Part shown: positions 20,347-30,563 of the stretch, piece by piece
Layout of the letters: each line of letters opens with the position of its first letter
Numbering within the stretch: position 1 is the first letter of the stretch
Assembly (NCBI RefSeq): GCF_022631235.3
Contig: NZ_CP093310.2
Coordinates: 2,604,001-2,668,000, forward strand
Length of the DNA stretch: 64,000 nt
Direction: 5' to 3'
Source of the DNA: Psychrobacter raelei
GTDB lineage: Bacteria > Pseudomonadota > Gammaproteobacteria > Pseudomonadales > Moraxellaceae
The notes under the pieces: generated by a model
Seen by the model: only the letters and a program-made list of their open reading frames with translations
The model's database searches: none
What the model was told of the DNA's origin: nothing
Position numbers and translations under genes: made by a program

Positions 20347-21060
20347 ATGAGCGATTTTAATTCAGACAATCAAAACAAAACCGACCCTTTTGTCAATCCC
20401 AATACACCACAGACCCAAAACCATTTAGACACAAGCATAGGTACAAACATAGGTACAAGCATAGACAAAGCAGATAGCATAAATGGCTTGCCTGACAAAG
20501 CTGCCCCACGTCAAGGCGTCACTGACTTATCACATGAGGATAACCTACAAAGCCATAGTTCAGCTAATCCTAATGGGCAACGCACTGTGGTAGGCAGCTT
20601 AGAGCTATTAGAAGAAAGAGCAGTAGTAGATAAAGAGCGCTTGGATATTGGTAAAGTCAAAGTCCGCAAAGAAGTGCGTAGAAAGACGGTGAATGTGCCC
20701 ATTGAGCTCATGGAGGAAATCTTAGTTATTGAAACTGACTATTATGATGCCGACTCAAGAGCATTTTTGACCAATGAGGTGAGCGATGAGGACATAGTGC
20801 GTCACATCGAGCCTACCTTAGACAGTCAGCCTAGCATTATGGTCAATGGCAATCAGGTTTTATTAGATAGTAATGAGCCGTTAGAGATCGTGATCTCACG
20901 CCAAGTGGCACTCATCAAAAAAGAGACTCATGCGGTGCAAGATGTGCGTATCGAAAAATCGACTCATTTGCATCAAGATACCTTTGAGGTGGAGCTTAAG
21001 CATGAAGAGCTTGATGTGCAAGAAGAAGGCTTTTTTGAACATGAGCGCCGCAAACGCTAA
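20347..21060 (+). CDS. DUF2382 domain protein
   Basis: The 237 residues have a hydrophilic N-terminus of about 75 residues rich in Asn, Asp and Thr, with short repeats (SIGTNIGTSID). A DUF2382-like region follows from GSLELLEERAVVDKERLDIGKVKVRKEV and continues through SRQVALIKKETHAVQDVRIEKSTHLHQDTFEVELKHEELDV. There is no PRC-barrel, unlike its neighbour. It is predicted cytosolic and strongly charged. Function is unknown; being next to another DUF2382 gene suggests a shared stress role, which is inference. The ATG has only a modest ribosome binding site (TAGGAAATCATC). Confidence 0.8.
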   Translation: MSDFNSDNQNKTDPFVNPNTPQTQNHLDTSIGTNIGTSIDKADSINGLPDKAAPRQGVTDLSHEDNLQSHSSANPNGQRTVVGSLELLEERAVVDKERLDIGKVKVRKEVRRKTVNVPIELMEEILVIETDYYDADSRAFLTNEVSDEDIVRHIEPTLDSQPSIMVNGNQVLLDSNEPLEIVISRQVALIKKETHAVQDVRIEKSTHLHQDTFEVELKHEELDVQEEGFFEHERRKR

Positions 21061-21150
21061 CGTCCTGCAAGTCCAATATAAACTGATGAGATTTTGCGTC
21101 AATAATTCACAATGATTGGCTTTATTTGACTTAGAATTTTTACTTTAATA

Positions 21151-21186
21151 AAAAAAATAGCCGATACAAGTATCGGCTATTTTTTT
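21151..21186. terminator. Bidirectional terminator between DUF2382 and the acidic lipoprotein genes
   Basis: A stem of about 10 bp (ATAGCCGATA with its complement, loop CAAG) is flanked by seven A on the left and seven T on the right, so it can act on both convergent transcripts. Confidence 0.87.
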
Positions 21187-21271
21187 AATGCTAGGTTATA
21201 TAAATAGTGAGCATCTTAATACGATAGCGTTTTAATACGACAGTAAGCCACTAACCTCTTATTGAGCCCTC

Positions 21272-21616
21272 TTATTGGGCAGGGGCTGTCTCAGTAGTTT
21301 CAGCTGCAGCCTCTGACTGAGTATCTACATCAGCTGGTGCTGGAGTTTCAGCGGTAGGTGCGGCGTCCACGTCTGTTGCCGCCACATCGGCTGCGGCCTC
21401 ATCTGCATTGGCAGAGCGCGCATCTACGTCATCTAAATCGTCGGCTACGATGGCAGGATCATTGCCTTCTGCCGGCTCAGCTGACATGGCTACTTCTGCC
21501 TCTTCATCTTGTGCAGGGGCTGGTTGCTCTTGCTTTTGACAAGCCGTTAACCCCAGTACTGCTGTAAGTGCCGCTATCCATACGGTTAGTTTTAATGATT
21601 TATTATTTATAGTCAT
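21272..21616 (-). CDS. Small acidic alanine-rich lipoprotein, function unknown
   Basis: The 114 residues begin with a signal sequence ending in the lipobox LTAC (lipidated Cys about residue 26). The mature part is almost entirely Ala, Glu, Asp, Pro and Thr with no predicted fold, and has runs such as ADEAAADVAATDVDAAP. It is therefore predicted to be a lipid-anchored, disordered, acidic periplasmic protein. A good ribosome binding site (GAGGAT) precedes the ATG. It lies downstream of secA with a gap of 66 bp on the same strand. I do not recognise a named family and assign no function. Confidence 0.72.
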   Translation of the reverse strand: MTINNKSLKLTVWIAALTAVLGLTACQKQEQPAPAQDEEAEVAMSAEPAEGNDPAIVADDLDDVDARSANADEAAADVAATDVDAAPTAETPAPADVDTQSEAAAETTETAPAQ

Positions 21617-21682
21617 AGTTTTATCCTCACCGTCTACAAAATTACGGTCTAGTTATGTCGGGAGTTTATACACGAAAAATTA

Positions 21683-24460
21683 TTAAATTTTTCCGTGGCA
21701 CTGCTTATAGCGTAAGCCAGAACCACAAGGACAGGGGGCATTACGGCTAATATTCATATTTGCGTACGGGTTATTACCATTGGCAGCAGCAGGTGCCTTA
21801 GTTGCAGTTGCCTGTTGTTCAGCCGCTAAGTTGCGCGCTTCAACATCAGGGTCACTATGACGTTCACCGGTTAGGCTGTCCACCTCATCGTGTTCAAACA
21901 TCATCTGTTGGCGCTCAGCTTGAGCCAAACGCTCCGCTTCCATCGCCTCAAGCTCCTCACGGGTTGGGATATGCACGCGTGATAAGTCTTGTACTGTGTC
22001 TGACTTGATGGCACCTAGCATCATCTGGAACAGCTCAAACGACTCACGTTTGTACTCTTGTTGTGGGTCTTTTTGTGCATAACCACGCAAATGAATACCT
22101 TTACGCAGCTGATCCATCTGCGTTAAATGCTCTTTCCAGTGACGATCTAGGCTTTGTAGCATAAAATGACGCTCAAGCTGGGCGGCATTTTCTGGGGTCA
22201 TCAGCTCACGGCGCTCACGATAACGGGCAATAGCGGTTTGAACAATCTTCTCACGCAGCCCCTCTTCATCTAAGCGGCGGTCACTATCTAACCAGTCGTT
22301 AATTGGCATGTAGTATTTAAATTCGCTCTCAAGCTCATCTTCTAAGCCATCAATATTCCACTGATCATCAATAGATCCTGGGGGTACAAACTGGCTAATG
22401 AGCGCATCATAGACATCGCGATGCATCGCTTCGATGGCCTGTTTAAGATCGGCTTCTGCCAGCAAGTCATCACGCTGAGAGTAGATAACTTTACGTTGTT
22501 CGTTGGCGATGTCATCGTATTTTAGAAGGTTTTTACGCGCATCAAAATCTCGGCTCTCTACTTTTCCTTGAGCATTTTCGATAGAGCGAGATACCATTTT
22601 GTGTTCAATGGCTTCATCTTCTTTTAAACCCATAGCCCGCATCATATTTACCACGCGGTCGCCGGCAAAGATACGCATCAAGTCATCTTCTAGCGATAAG
22701 AAGAAGCGAGACTGGCCAGGGTCACCTTGACGACCGGCACGACCACGCAGCTGGTTATCGATACGGCGTGACTCGTGACGCTCTGAGCCAATAATATGCA
22801 ACCCGCCTGCAGCCAATACTTCGTCATGCTTTTTCTGCCAGGCTGCTTTTAGACGCTGCATTTCCTCTGGGCTAACATTATCCGGATCACTAATGTGTGC
22901 CTGCCAGTTACCGCCTAAAATGATGTCTGTACCACGGCCCGCCATGTTGGTGGCGATGGTCACCGCTTTGGGGCTACCTGCCTGAGCGATAATTTCTGCT
23001 TCACGCTCATGCTGCTTAGCGTTTAGGACGTTATGCTTAATACCTTCTTGGTCAAGCAAATAAGACAGCTCTTCACTGGCTTCAATGGTCGCTGTACCGA
23101 CTAACACAGGTGCGCCTTTGGCTTGAATCTCTTTAATCTCACGGATAATACCTTTGTATTTACCCAGCTTGGTCAAGAAGATCTGGTCCTCTAAGTCGAT
23201 ACGCGCAATTGGCTTGTGGGTAGGAATAACCACCACATCAATATCATAAGTAGATTTAAATTCTGCCGCTTCGGTATCGGCGGTACCGGTCATGCCTGAT
23301 AACTTGTCGTAAAGACGGAAATAGTTCTGGAAAGTGGTGGTGGCAAGCGTTTGGTTTTCCGCTTGGATTTCAACCCCCTCTTTGGCCTCTACAGCTTGAT
23401 GTAGACCATCTGACCAACGGCGACCCGGCATGGTACGACCGGTGTTTTCATCTACGATGATGACTTCACCATTATCAACAATGTAATGTACGTTTTTAAT
23501 AAAGATGTGATGCGCACGAATGGCGGCTTGTACATGCGCAAGTAGAGGCAAGCGAATTGGGCTGTATAAGCTTTCATTTTCGCCAAGCTCACCCACTTCA
23601 ATTAAGAAAGATTCAATTTTCTCGTAGCCTTTTTCACTAATCTCAATCTGGCGGTTTTTCTCATCGATCCAAAAGTCGCCATCTTCATTTTCTTTATTGG
23701 CTTCTTCGTCAGTTGAGCGAGTCAAACGCGGGATAATATTATTAATCAAAGCATAAGTGGCTGAAGAATCATCGGCTTGACCTGAGATGATCAGCGGCGT
23801 ACGTGCCTCATCAATTAAGATAGAGTCAATTTCATCGATAATACAGTAGTTTAGTGGACGCTGTTTTTTTTCAGCCAAGCTAAACACCATATTGTCACGT
23901 AAGTAATCAAAGCCATATTCGTTGTTGGTACCATAGGTAATATCGGATTGATAGGCCGCGACTTTTTCATAAGGGGGCTGCTGAGAGTAGATAACCCCAA
24001 CGGTTAGTCCCAAAAAATCAAACAAAGGACGGTTTAGTTCAGCATCACGCGCCGCTAAGTAATCGTTCACAGTAACCACGTGTACCCCTTTGCCACTAAT
24101 GGCGTTGAGGTAAATGGCTAAGGTTGCCATCAAGGTTTTACCCTCACCGGTACGCATTTCTGCAATTTTGCCTTCATGAAGGGTGATACCACCGATGATT
24201 TGCACATCATAATGGCGCATACCCAGTACTCGTTTTGAGGCTTCACGACAGACCGCAAAGGCTTCAGGCAATAATGAATCTAAGCTTGCCCCCTCATCAA
24301 AACGACTTTTAAACTCTGCCGTCTTATCACGAAGCTGTGCATCTGTTAGCGCACTAATTGCCGCTTCTTGAGCATTTACCTTTGCGACAATTTGACGCAT
24401 CCGCTTTAGCTCACGATCATTTTTGGTACCAATTACGCTTCCGACTATTTTTGACAACAT
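21683..24460 (-). CDS. secA: Preprotein translocase ATPase SecA
   Basis: The 925 residues cover the full SecA architecture. The nucleotide-binding loop [18 protein letters not shown] is near residue 100, [19 protein letters not shown] is the DEAD-box segment, the preprotein cross-linking domain follows, and [15 protein letters not shown] with [26 protein letters not shown] belongs to the second motor domain. The C-terminal SEC-C zinc finger is [15 protein letters not shown]. SecA drives secretory proteins through SecYEG using ATP; SecE is encoded at 58.5 kb. A linker rich in Ala and Gln precedes the zinc finger, as is usual. TATAAT at 24529 is a candidate -10. The gene is divergent from mutS. 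Confidence 0.97.
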   Translation of the reverse strand: MLSKIVGSVIGTKNDRELKRMRQIVAKVNAQEAAISALTDAQLRDKTAEFKSRFDEGASLDSLLPEAFAVCREASKRVLGMRHYDVQIIGGITLHEGKIAEMRTGEGKTLMATLAIYLNAISGKGVHVVTVNDYLAARDAELNRPLFDFLGLTVGVIYSQQPPYEKVAAYQSDITYGTNNEYGFDYLRDNMVFSLAEKKQRPLNYCIIDEIDSILIDEARTPLIISGQADDSSATYALINNIIPRLTRSTDEEANKENEDGDFWIDEKNRQIEISEKGYEKIESFLIEVGELGENESLYSPIRLPLLAHVQAAIRAHHIFIKNVHYIVDNGEVIIVDENTGRTMPGRRWSDGLHQAVEAKEGVEIQAENQTLATTTFQNYFRLYDKLSGMTGTADTEAAEFKSTYDIDVVVIPTHKPIARIDLEDQIFLTKLGKYKGIIREIKEIQAKGAPVLVGTATIEASEELSYLLDQEGIKHNVLNAKQHEREAEIIAQAGSPKAVTIATNMAGRGTDIILGGNWQAHISDPDNVSPEEMQRLKAAWQKKHDEVLAAGGLHIIGSERHESRRIDNQLRGRAGRQGDPGQSRFFLSLEDDLMRIFAGDRVVNMMRAMGLKEDEAIEHKMVSRSIENAQGKVESRDFDARKNLLKYDDIANEQRKVIYSQRDDLLAEADLKQAIEAMHRDVYDALISQFVPPGSIDDQWNIDGLEDELESEFKYYMPINDWLDSDRRLDEEGLREKIVQTAIARYRERRELMTPENAAQLERHFMLQSLDRHWKEHLTQMDQLRKGIHLRGYAQKDPQQEYKRESFELFQMMLGAIKSDTVQDLSRVHIPTREELEAMEAERLAQAERQQMMFEHDEVDSLTGERHSDPDVEARNLAAEQQATATKAPAAANGNNPYANMNISRNAPCPCGSGLRYKQCHGKI

Positions 24461-24853
24461 AACTTTGTAGACCTACATATCGACTCAGTCAGACGCACAT
24501 CTGCGCAGACCATAAAAAAATTTTATCTATTATATATGGTAACAGCCTTGATAGATACAAGGGTAATTGATTCTGTAATCACAAATTATTTGTTGCTTTT
24601 TAGCAAATCAGGCGTTGTATTTCTCCGCCTTAGATTTATGAGCAGAATCAATGCGGCAATAAATGCTAAAATAGAGGGTGGTTTTATCCCTCATTTACCG
24701 CATTCAAAGCGGTCACTAAATAAGCCCCCTACTTTAGATAATGCGTATCAGCTAAATGACCCACAATATAAATCATATAATAATGTAAACCGCTTGGTCT
24801 TTTAACTACGCCCCTTTTAAGCCACTTAATCTTTAAGCAAATAAGCAAAAATT
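24461..24853. other. secA-mutS divergent intergenic region
   Basis: These 393 bp separate two divergent housekeeping genes. TATAAT on the minus strand at 24529-24534 may serve secA and TATAAT on the plus strand at 24776-24781 may serve mutS; both lack a good -35. An 89-codon open frame inside (24536-24805) is not supported as a gene because it starts immediately next to the secA -10 and has no ribosome binding site. Confidence 0.45.
24529..24534 (-). promoter_or_regulatory. Candidate -10 box for secA
   Basis: A consensus TATAAT reads on the minus strand about 70 bp before the secA start. The best -35 (TTGTAT) is 20 bp away, longer than usual, so support is modest. Confidence 0.4.
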
Positions 24854-27800
24854 ATGTCTGACACCGTGCACACCACCTCACTGCTCAATATAGCTGGCGT
24901 TGAATACAATCTTGATGACCATACCCCAATGATGGTGCAATATTTAACCCTCAAGGCGCAGTATCCGCATGCGCTCTTGCTGTACCGTATGGGCGATTTT
25001 TATGAGCTTTTTTTTACCGATGCTCAGCGAGCGGCTGATATTTTAGACATTACTTTAACCCGCCGTGGCAACGATAAAGCAGGTAACAATATCGCTATGG
25101 CCGGCGTGCCCTTTCATGCTGCCGAAAGCTATATGGCACGTCTTATTGCAGCGGGTGAAACCGTGGTTATCTGTGAGCAAGTCGAGGATGCCCCTGAGCT
25201 GAATGAAGAGCTTGACACGAATAAGCCCACTGCGGCCAAAGGTATCATGCGCCGTGAAGTGGTCAAAACATTAACCGCTGGCACTCTCACCGATGATGCA
25301 CTTATTGCGCCCAATCACACCCCAAGCGTTGTGGCACTTGATTTCAATTTAAAGAAAAATTGGCAACACCTAAAGAGTAGCTCAAATCAAGCGAGCCTAA
25401 ACCAGATAGGTATCAGCCAGCTAGACATCAATGCCGGTACCATTCGTACGCAAACCCTGCCACTTTCTGAGGTTATTAAGCCGGCTGAGGCCAATATTGC
25501 TTATGTATCTGAGTCACAGGTGGATTATGAGGTACTGTTAAAGCAGCGTCTGCTCACCGTACTCAACAGATTTGCCCCAAGTGAAGTGATTATTCCAGAG
25601 ACGTTAAGCGATGACTGGCGCCACTGGCTACAAGACAAGCTATATTGCCCAGTTATTAGTGTGGCGGCCAGCGACTTTCACCCCCAGCATGCCGGCGAAA
25701 CAGTATGTCGACAGTTTAATGTACAAACCTTAGAGGGACTGGGCATCGCCGAAAGTTTGGTAGCACAAACCACCAGTGCCGCCTTAATCCATTATGCTCA
25801 GCAAACCCAGCAGCGCCACACGCCGCAGCTCACTGAACTGATTGTTGAGCGTGATGAAGACTATTTAATCATTGATGACATTAGCAGCCGCAACCTTGAG
25901 TTATTTACCCCCGTTAGTCCCACGGGTACCAGTCTATTAAGCGTGGTCAATCAGTGCCAAAGCGCCATGGGCAGACGCTTATTAATCAACCAGCTCAAGC
26001 GCCCGCTACGTCTGGCCACTCATGTTGAGTCGTTAGGCTTGCGTCTTGATGCCTGCCAGTGGCTGATACAGACACCCACCAGCGCTGAGATAACTCAGCT
26101 GCAGCAAAGCTTACACAGTATCGCTGATATTGAGCGTATCAGTAGCCGCATTGCATTACACAGCGCCAAACCCCGAGACCTGCGACGCTTAGCAGACAGT
26201 ATCAGACACAGTGAGCAGCTGGCCCACACGTTACAGAGCTTAGGGCTACAGGCGGACAGTGAGGGTCTACTGCCAAGCCTGCTACAAAACTTACCACTGC
26301 AAAAAAACACTTTATTAAAAATCGCTGAACACATCGAGTCGGCTATTATAGAGGAGCCGCCGGCACATATACGTGACGGTGGCATGATTGCAGAGGGGTA
26401 TGACAGTGAGTTTGATCGCCTGGTTCATCTGCATGACAATATCCAGCAAACCCTTGATGACATGGCTGATGAAGCCCGTCAAAATTATCAGCTCCCCAGC
26501 CTAAAAGTAGGCTTTAACAAAGTCAGCGGTTTTTACTTTGAATTACCCAAAGCGCAAGCGTCTACAGCGCCGGATGTTTTTATTCGCCGCCAAACCCTTA
26601 AAAACAGCGAGCGTTTTATTACTGAGCCGTTGAAGAATCTGGAGGTAGAATATCTAGACGCCCAAAGCTTAGCACTCAGCTGTGAAAAGGCGTTATATCA
26701 AGCGTTACTGGTGCGCTTAAGTGAACAACTTCAAGATTTACAACAGCTTAGCGCAGCCATCGCTCAGATTGACGTGCTGCTTAACTGGGCTGTACTTGCC
26801 AAAGATAATGACTGGGTACGCCCCACGCTTGACCCAAGTGGCAGTTATTTAGACATTCGCCAAGGCCGGCACTTAGTCGTAGAAGCCATGAGTCAGCCCA
26901 AAGCAACCCATGGCAATAGCCAACCCACCTCTGGGCCGCAGCATTTTGTGGCCAATGATTGTCAACTGGGCACGGAATCATTTAATGAGCGTCTACTACT
27001 CATCACTGGGCCAAATATGGGTGGTAAATCTACCTATATGCGCCAAACTGCCCTTATTGTGCTGCTTGCCTGCTGTGGCAGCTTCGTGCCGGCCGCCTCA
27101 GCTACCCTCGGTGACATTGATCGCATTTTTACTCGTATTGGATCAGCCGATGACTTAGCTGGTGGCAAATCTACCTTTATGGTGGAAATGATTGAGACCG
27201 CACAAATCTTAAATCTGGCCAGCCACTGCTCTTTGGTATTAATGGATGAGGTCGGCCGCGGTACGTCCACCACGGATGGTCTAGCGATTGCTCATGCCTG
27301 TGCCGTCCAGCTGTGTGAAATGGGTAGTCTCACATTATTTGCCACCCACTACTTTGAATTAACCGAGCTTAGTCAACAACGCAATCTTAGCGGTAAGCTA
27401 AGAAACGTTCATGTCGCCGCCAGTCACATCGATGGCCAGCTGTTATTACTGCACAAAATTGAGCCAGGTGCTGCCAACTCAAGCTTTGGGCTGCATGTGG
27501 CAAAGATGGCCGGTATTCCTGACAAAGTTTTAATCGCCGCCGAACGCTACTTAAGCTTACAAAAATCCCTAAACGCAGCCACCCAAGAGCGTCATCACCC
27601 CTCAATAACGCCTAGGGATAATCATGCTAATTTTGATAAAGCTTATGCTAATGACGACGATAGCCGCTACGCAGCAGATTTAAATAGCTCAGCTCTTGAT
27701 TCTGTGACACAAGATAGCCTGTCAACAGCGCCTGACTTGAGCCCTCATTTATCAAGTGAATCTAAAGTGCTTAGCCCTTTAAATACTAAGGCCAAAGCGA

Positions 27801-27898
27801 TTTTAGATACGCTAAATGACATCTATCCTGATGAGTTGACACCCAGACAAGCCTTGGACTTAATTTATGAATTAAAAAAACAAGCACGCTTGGGCTAA
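24854..27898 (+). CDS. mutS: DNA mismatch repair protein MutS
   Basis: The 1014 residues are longer than the roughly 850 of E. coli MutS. The mismatch-reading N-terminal domain has [28 protein letters not shown]. The ATPase has Walker [14 protein letters not shown] near residue 720 and [12 protein letters not shown] near 797, plus [11 protein letters not shown]. The C-terminal helix-turn-helix region ([18 protein letters not shown]) matches the tetramerisation element. Extra length lies in a loop near residues 165-185, in a second near 690-700, and in a low-complexity serine/aspartate-rich stretch at roughly 905-975. MutS dimers find mispairs and recruit MutL; no mutL is in view. The mutS-fdxA order is shared with Pseudomonas. 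Confidence 0.96.
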   Translation: MSDTVHTTSLLNIAGVEYNLDDHTPMMVQYLTLKAQYPHALLLYRMGDFYELFFTDAQRAADILDITLTRRGNDKAGNNIAMAGVPFHAAESYMARLIAAGETVVICEQVEDAPELNEELDTNKPTAAKGIMRREVVKTLTAGTLTDDALIAPNHTPSVVALDFNLKKNWQHLKSSSNQASLNQIGISQLDINAGTIRTQTLPLSEVIKPAEANIAYVSESQVDYEVLLKQRLLTVLNRFAPSEVIIPETLSDDWRHWLQDKLYCPVISVAASDFHPQHAGETVCRQFNVQTLEGLGIAESLVAQTTSAALIHYAQQTQQRHTPQLTELIVERDEDYLIIDDISSRNLELFTPVSPTGTSLLSVVNQCQSAMGRRLLINQLKRPLRLATHVESLGLRLDACQWLIQTPTSAEITQLQQSLHSIADIERISSRIALHSAKPRDLRRLADSIRHSEQLAHTLQSLGLQADSEGLLPSLLQNLPLQKNTLLKIAEHIESAIIEEPPAHIRDGGMIAEGYDSEFDRLVHLHDNIQQTLDDMADEARQNYQLPSLKVGFNKVSGFYFELPKAQASTAPDVFIRRQTLKNSERFITEPLKNLEVEYLDAQSLALSCEKALYQALLVRLSEQLQDLQQLSAAIAQIDVLLNWAVLAKDNDWVRPTLDPSGSYLDIRQGRHLVVEAMSQPKATHGNSQPTSGPQHFVANDCQLGTESFNERLLLITGPNMGGKSTYMRQTALIVLLACCGSFVPAASATLGDIDRIFTRIGSADDLAGGKSTFMVEMIETAQILNLASHCSLVLMDEVGRGTSTTDGLAIAHACAVQLCEMGSLTLFATHYFELTELSQQRNLSGKLRNVHVAASHIDGQLLLLHKIEPGAANSSFGLHVAKMAGIPDKVLIAAERYLSLQKSLNAATQERHHPSITPRDNHANFDKAYANDDDSRYAADLNSSALDSVTQDSLSTAPDLSPHLSSESKVLSPLNTKAKAILDTLNDIYPDELTPRQALDLIYELKKQARLG

Positions 27899-28121
27899 CA
27901 GCAATTTGTGAAAAATGCATTAAAAGGGTAAAATATACCCCTAAAATAAATCTTCTCTCTTACTCCCAACTTACTTATCTTTTATAAGCAGGTATAAGTG
28001 CGATTATTTAGCCCGATACTGGCTCAAGAAGACATCACAGCTACATGGCTGTGCTACTTGCCCCCAGTCCGCCAAAATAATTGCCGATGCTTGAAGATAA
28101 CTTTTATAAAGGTAGCTCGCT

Positions 28122-28445
28122 ATGACATTTGTTGTCACTGATAATTGCATTCGCTGCAAATACACCGATTGTGTTGAAGTCTGCCCTGTGGACTGCTTTT
28201 ATGAAGGGCCTAACTTCTTGGTCATTCATCCTGATGAGTGTATTGACTGCGCTTTGTGTGAGCCTGAGTGTCCTGCTAATGCCATCTTCTCAGAAGATGA
28301 AGTGCCAAAGGGTCAAGAAGAGTTTATCGAACTAAATGCTGAGCTGGCTGAAGAGTGGCCTAACATCACTGAAATGAAAGGTCAGCTGCCTGACGCTGAG
28401 AAGTGGGATGGCGTTGAGGGCAAAATTCAGTACCTAGAGCGTTAG
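28122..28445 (+). CDS. fdxA: 7Fe-8S ferredoxin FdxA
   Basis: The 107 residues match FdxA of Pseudomonas and Azotobacter. The N-terminal [25 protein letters not shown] holds cysteines for a 3Fe-4S and part of a 4Fe-4S cluster. [16 protein letters not shown] supplies the rest, and the C-terminal extension of about 45 residues ([20 protein letters not shown]) is typical of this type. It is a cytosolic electron carrier whose partners are not known here. It sits 223 bp after mutS, an arrangement found in many gammaproteobacteria, and shares a bidirectional terminator with the convergent pilin gene. Confidence 0.95.
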   Translation: MTFVVTDNCIRCKYTDCVEVCPVDCFYEGPNFLVIHPDECIDCALCEPECPANAIFSEDEVPKGQEEFIELNAELAEEWPNITEMKGQLPDAEKWDGVEGKIQYLER

Positions 28446-28500
28446 ACCCTATCCCACACTCAAGCTCTGAATTTTTTATTTTATCTGACTAAAAATTTAA

Positions 28501-28527
28501 AAAGCGGCCCTAGGTCGCTTTTTTTAT
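28501..28527. terminator. Bidirectional terminator between fdxA and the pilin gene
   Basis: A 9-bp stem (AAAGCGGCC with GGTCGCTTT, loop CTA) has T-runs on the right and A-runs on the left, so it serves both convergent genes. Confidence 0.82.
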
Positions 28528-28567
28528 TGACTATGTTTTACGTTCAACTGTGTATTTTATCGTCGAA

Positions 28568-28960
28568 TTATAGATTACTGGTTTCACATTGTACGCTTTT
28601 ATCTAAATTACAGATAATATGGGTGTGATCAGAGCCTGGGTTTTTAATTTTTGATTGCACGCTTGGCATCACTGCCGGTGTTACACTCGTGCCATCGTTA
28701 TAAACCATAGTCTCGCAAGCTGTTTTATCACTGGCTGTATTCAATATGCGGGTCGCTTTATCAGCATCAAACTCATTCGTAGGATCATTACGCTCTAAAA
28801 ATATCTGATTACTAAACGCCTTGGTCTGTGACAAACAGGCAGCTTCAGAGGTCTTTTGGGCATAGCTTTGATAGCCAGGAATGGCAATTAAAGACAACAC
28901 GCCGATGATGGCCACCACTATCATCAGCTCAATTAAAGTAAATCCTTTCTGTGAAGACAT
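28568..28960 (-). CDS. Type IV pilin-like protein
   Basis: The 130 residues start with a six-residue leader and the class III prepilin motif [29 protein letters not shown], with Glu5 present. PilD-type peptidase should cut after Gly6 and methylate Phe. The C-terminal domain is short (about 100 residues) with four cysteines that could make two disulfides. It lies at the end of the minor-pilin cluster but 144 bp behind it, so it may have its own promoter, and the ribosome binding site (AAGGAAG) is strong. It could be a major-type pilin, a competence pilin like ComP, or another minor pilin; the sequence does not decide. Confidence 0.85.
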   Translation of the reverse strand: MSSQKGFTLIELMIVVAIIGVLSLIAIPGYQSYAQKTSEAACLSQTKAFSNQIFLERNDPTNEFDADKATRILNTASDKTACETMVYNDGTSVTPAVMPSVQSKIKNPGSDHTHIICNLDKSVQCETSNL

Positions 28961-29104
28961 TGCACTTCCTTATCGGTTTTAATATAAAATAATAATTATA
29001 AATTAAGTAAAAATAAACAATAACACAAAAAGCTATATTGCTAAACTTAAGTTGATAAATTTTTTAAAGCGTGCACCCTACCCTGTCTCCGCGCTTTCCT
29101 AATC

Positions 29105-29677
29105 CTACCAAGTTAAGCGGCAGTCTGCCTGACCTTGGGAGGTTATAAGTGCCACAGTCTGAGCGCTGGAGTAACGGCAGCGCTGATGAAGACTGTCCAA
29201 GTAATAGCTGTCTAAATGGGCATCGGTAAGCTCAAAAAAGTTAGCGTGTACATTGGGCACAACCCACATCTGCCATCCTTGTCCATTGGCCTGAAGATCA
29301 GTTAAGACAAACTGCCCAGTGGCATCGCTTAACCGAATTTCATAATGATGTGTCTTCTCATTTGAACCCAAAGGCAGATACAGCCGCTCTGCTAAGTTAC
29401 TGGCCAATAAAGGCTGATTTGAGGAGAGCTGTAATGAGGATTGTGACAAACTAAAGCCTGCATAAGTCAAATACTTACCCCGCCACTTGGCCAAGTCATG
29501 GGCCAGCTGTAGCGCTTGCTGCTGCGCCTGCCATTGCACTTTTTGATTGAGATATTGCTGATAGCTGGGCAACAGTATGGCGGTTAATAGTGTCATCAGC
29601 GCCACTACGATAAGCAGCTCTATCAAGGTATACCCTAAGGGTCTGTTGAGACTTGATTTAAGCTGACTGCTACTCAT
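29105..29677 (-). CDS. Minor type IV pilin, PilE-like
   Basis: The 190 residues have a leader ending LG/YTLIELLIVVALMTLLTAILLPSYQQYLNQK, with Glu5 present, followed by a globular domain of about 150 residues. The pattern LPSYQQYLNQ...QALQLAHDLAKWRGKYLTY resembles PilE-type minor pilins. Two late cysteines (CRYSS and ADCRLTW) may form the C-terminal disulfide loop. The gene overlaps pilX by eight bases, implying tight co-translation. It would be processed by the prepilin peptidase and join the priming complex at the pilus tip. In Pseudomonas pilY1 stands between pilX and pilE; here nothing intervenes. Confidence 0.78.
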   Translation of the reverse strand: MSSSQLKSSLNRPLGYTLIELLIVVALMTLLTAILLPSYQQYLNQKVQWQAQQQALQLAHDLAKWRGKYLTYAGFSLSQSSLQLSSNQPLLASNLAERLYLPLGSNEKTHHYEIRLSDATGQFVLTDLQANGQGWQMWVVPNVHANFFELTDAHLDSYYLDSLHQRCRYSSAQTVALITSQGQADCRLTW

Positions 29678-30563
29678 TATTCACAGGCGTTTGATAAATA
29701 TAAAGATAGTCTTGTACCTGTACATCATGAGGTGTCTTGGTTCTACTCAAACAGGCCATTTGGCTTTCTTGTTGCTGTGAGCTATGGCTTGAGTCATCAG
29801 CGGTGATCACTACCATAGACTTAGCCAAACAGTCATCTATTTGCTTTAATTTTGCAGAACTAAACACAGGCATGACCGAGGTCACATACACTCGGATCAA
29901 AGTCTGCTGCGGCACTGTATTGTCAGTTACAGAGCCATGATTTTGCACCACAGGATTTGTATGATGAGCAGGTTTAGGACTGCCTAAGGCATCGAGCACA
30001 ATGGCCATACCATCTACCGCCCCGCTTATCGTATTATCAGCAGATTCTGATACCGCCATAATAGGCCGAGTAAAAGACAATTGAGTGGCAATCAGTTGGC
30101 GATCACTGGTGTAATGATTCATTTGTCGATTGGCAATATTACAATAGCCTTGTGGATTTATGATGCCACCTTGCACCCCAACACGCTTGTGCCGTGCGCT
30201 GCCCTCTAACCAAGACTTGTAACGCGTCGGCTGATAACACACCACGTATTCAGCCCAGCTGTGCTGATTGGCCTTAATAAAAGGCTGCTTGATCAGATAG
30301 CCCATAGGACCTTGCGGCGACATTAATTGCGCCAGATTATCAGGCTGATCGACCATCGTCTTTAGGTGTGCTAACGGTACATCTGATGCTTGAAACAGCA
30401 ATCGATTGACCTGAGCGGCTGTTATGACCTCTAATGATGTTTGAGAGTTTTTTAAGGCAATAACACTGGCGGTAGAGAGTAATACTACCAGCATCAGCAC
30501 AATCACAAGTACTGACCCTTGCTGCTGGTCACTCTGTGCGAACACCGATACTGGGAAGGTCAT
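29670..30563 (-). CDS. pilX: Minor pilin PilX-like protein
   Basis: The 297 residues begin with a 16-residue leader and QQG/SVLVIVLMLVVLLSTASVIALKN. The position-5 glutamate is replaced by a hydrophobic residue, as in PilX and the GspK-type tip pilins. After one membrane helix comes a large periplasmic domain of about 260 residues. The position between pilW and a PilE-like gene fits PilX. It overlaps pilW by four bases (ATGA type) and the next gene by eight, so the operon is tightly packed. Lack of Glu5 suggests it caps or primes the pilus rather than being added in the body; that is known for GspK and inferred here. Confidence 0.78.
   Translation of the reverse strand: MTFPVSVFAQSDQQQGSVLVIVLMLVVLLSTASVIALKNSQTSLEVITAAQVNRLLFQASDVPLAHLKTMVDQPDNLAQLMSPQGPMGYLIKQPFIKANQHSWAEYVVCYQPTRYKSWLEGSARHKRVGVQGGIINPQGYCNIANRQMNHYTSDRQLIATQLSFTRPIMAVSESADNTISGAVDGMAIVLDALGSPKPAHHTNPVVQNHGSVTDNTVPQQTLIRVYVTSVMPVFSSAKLKQIDDCLAKSMVVITADDSSHSSQQQESQMACLSRTKTPHDVQVQDYLYIYQTPVNNE

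Noticed and set aside
24536..24805. 89-codon open frame between secA and mutS
   Set aside because: It begins two bases from the candidate secA -10, has no ribosome binding site and resembles no known protein.
28084..28112. TTGCCG/TATAAA pair just before fdxA as a promoter
   Set aside because: Transcription would start almost at the ATG and remove the ribosome binding site.
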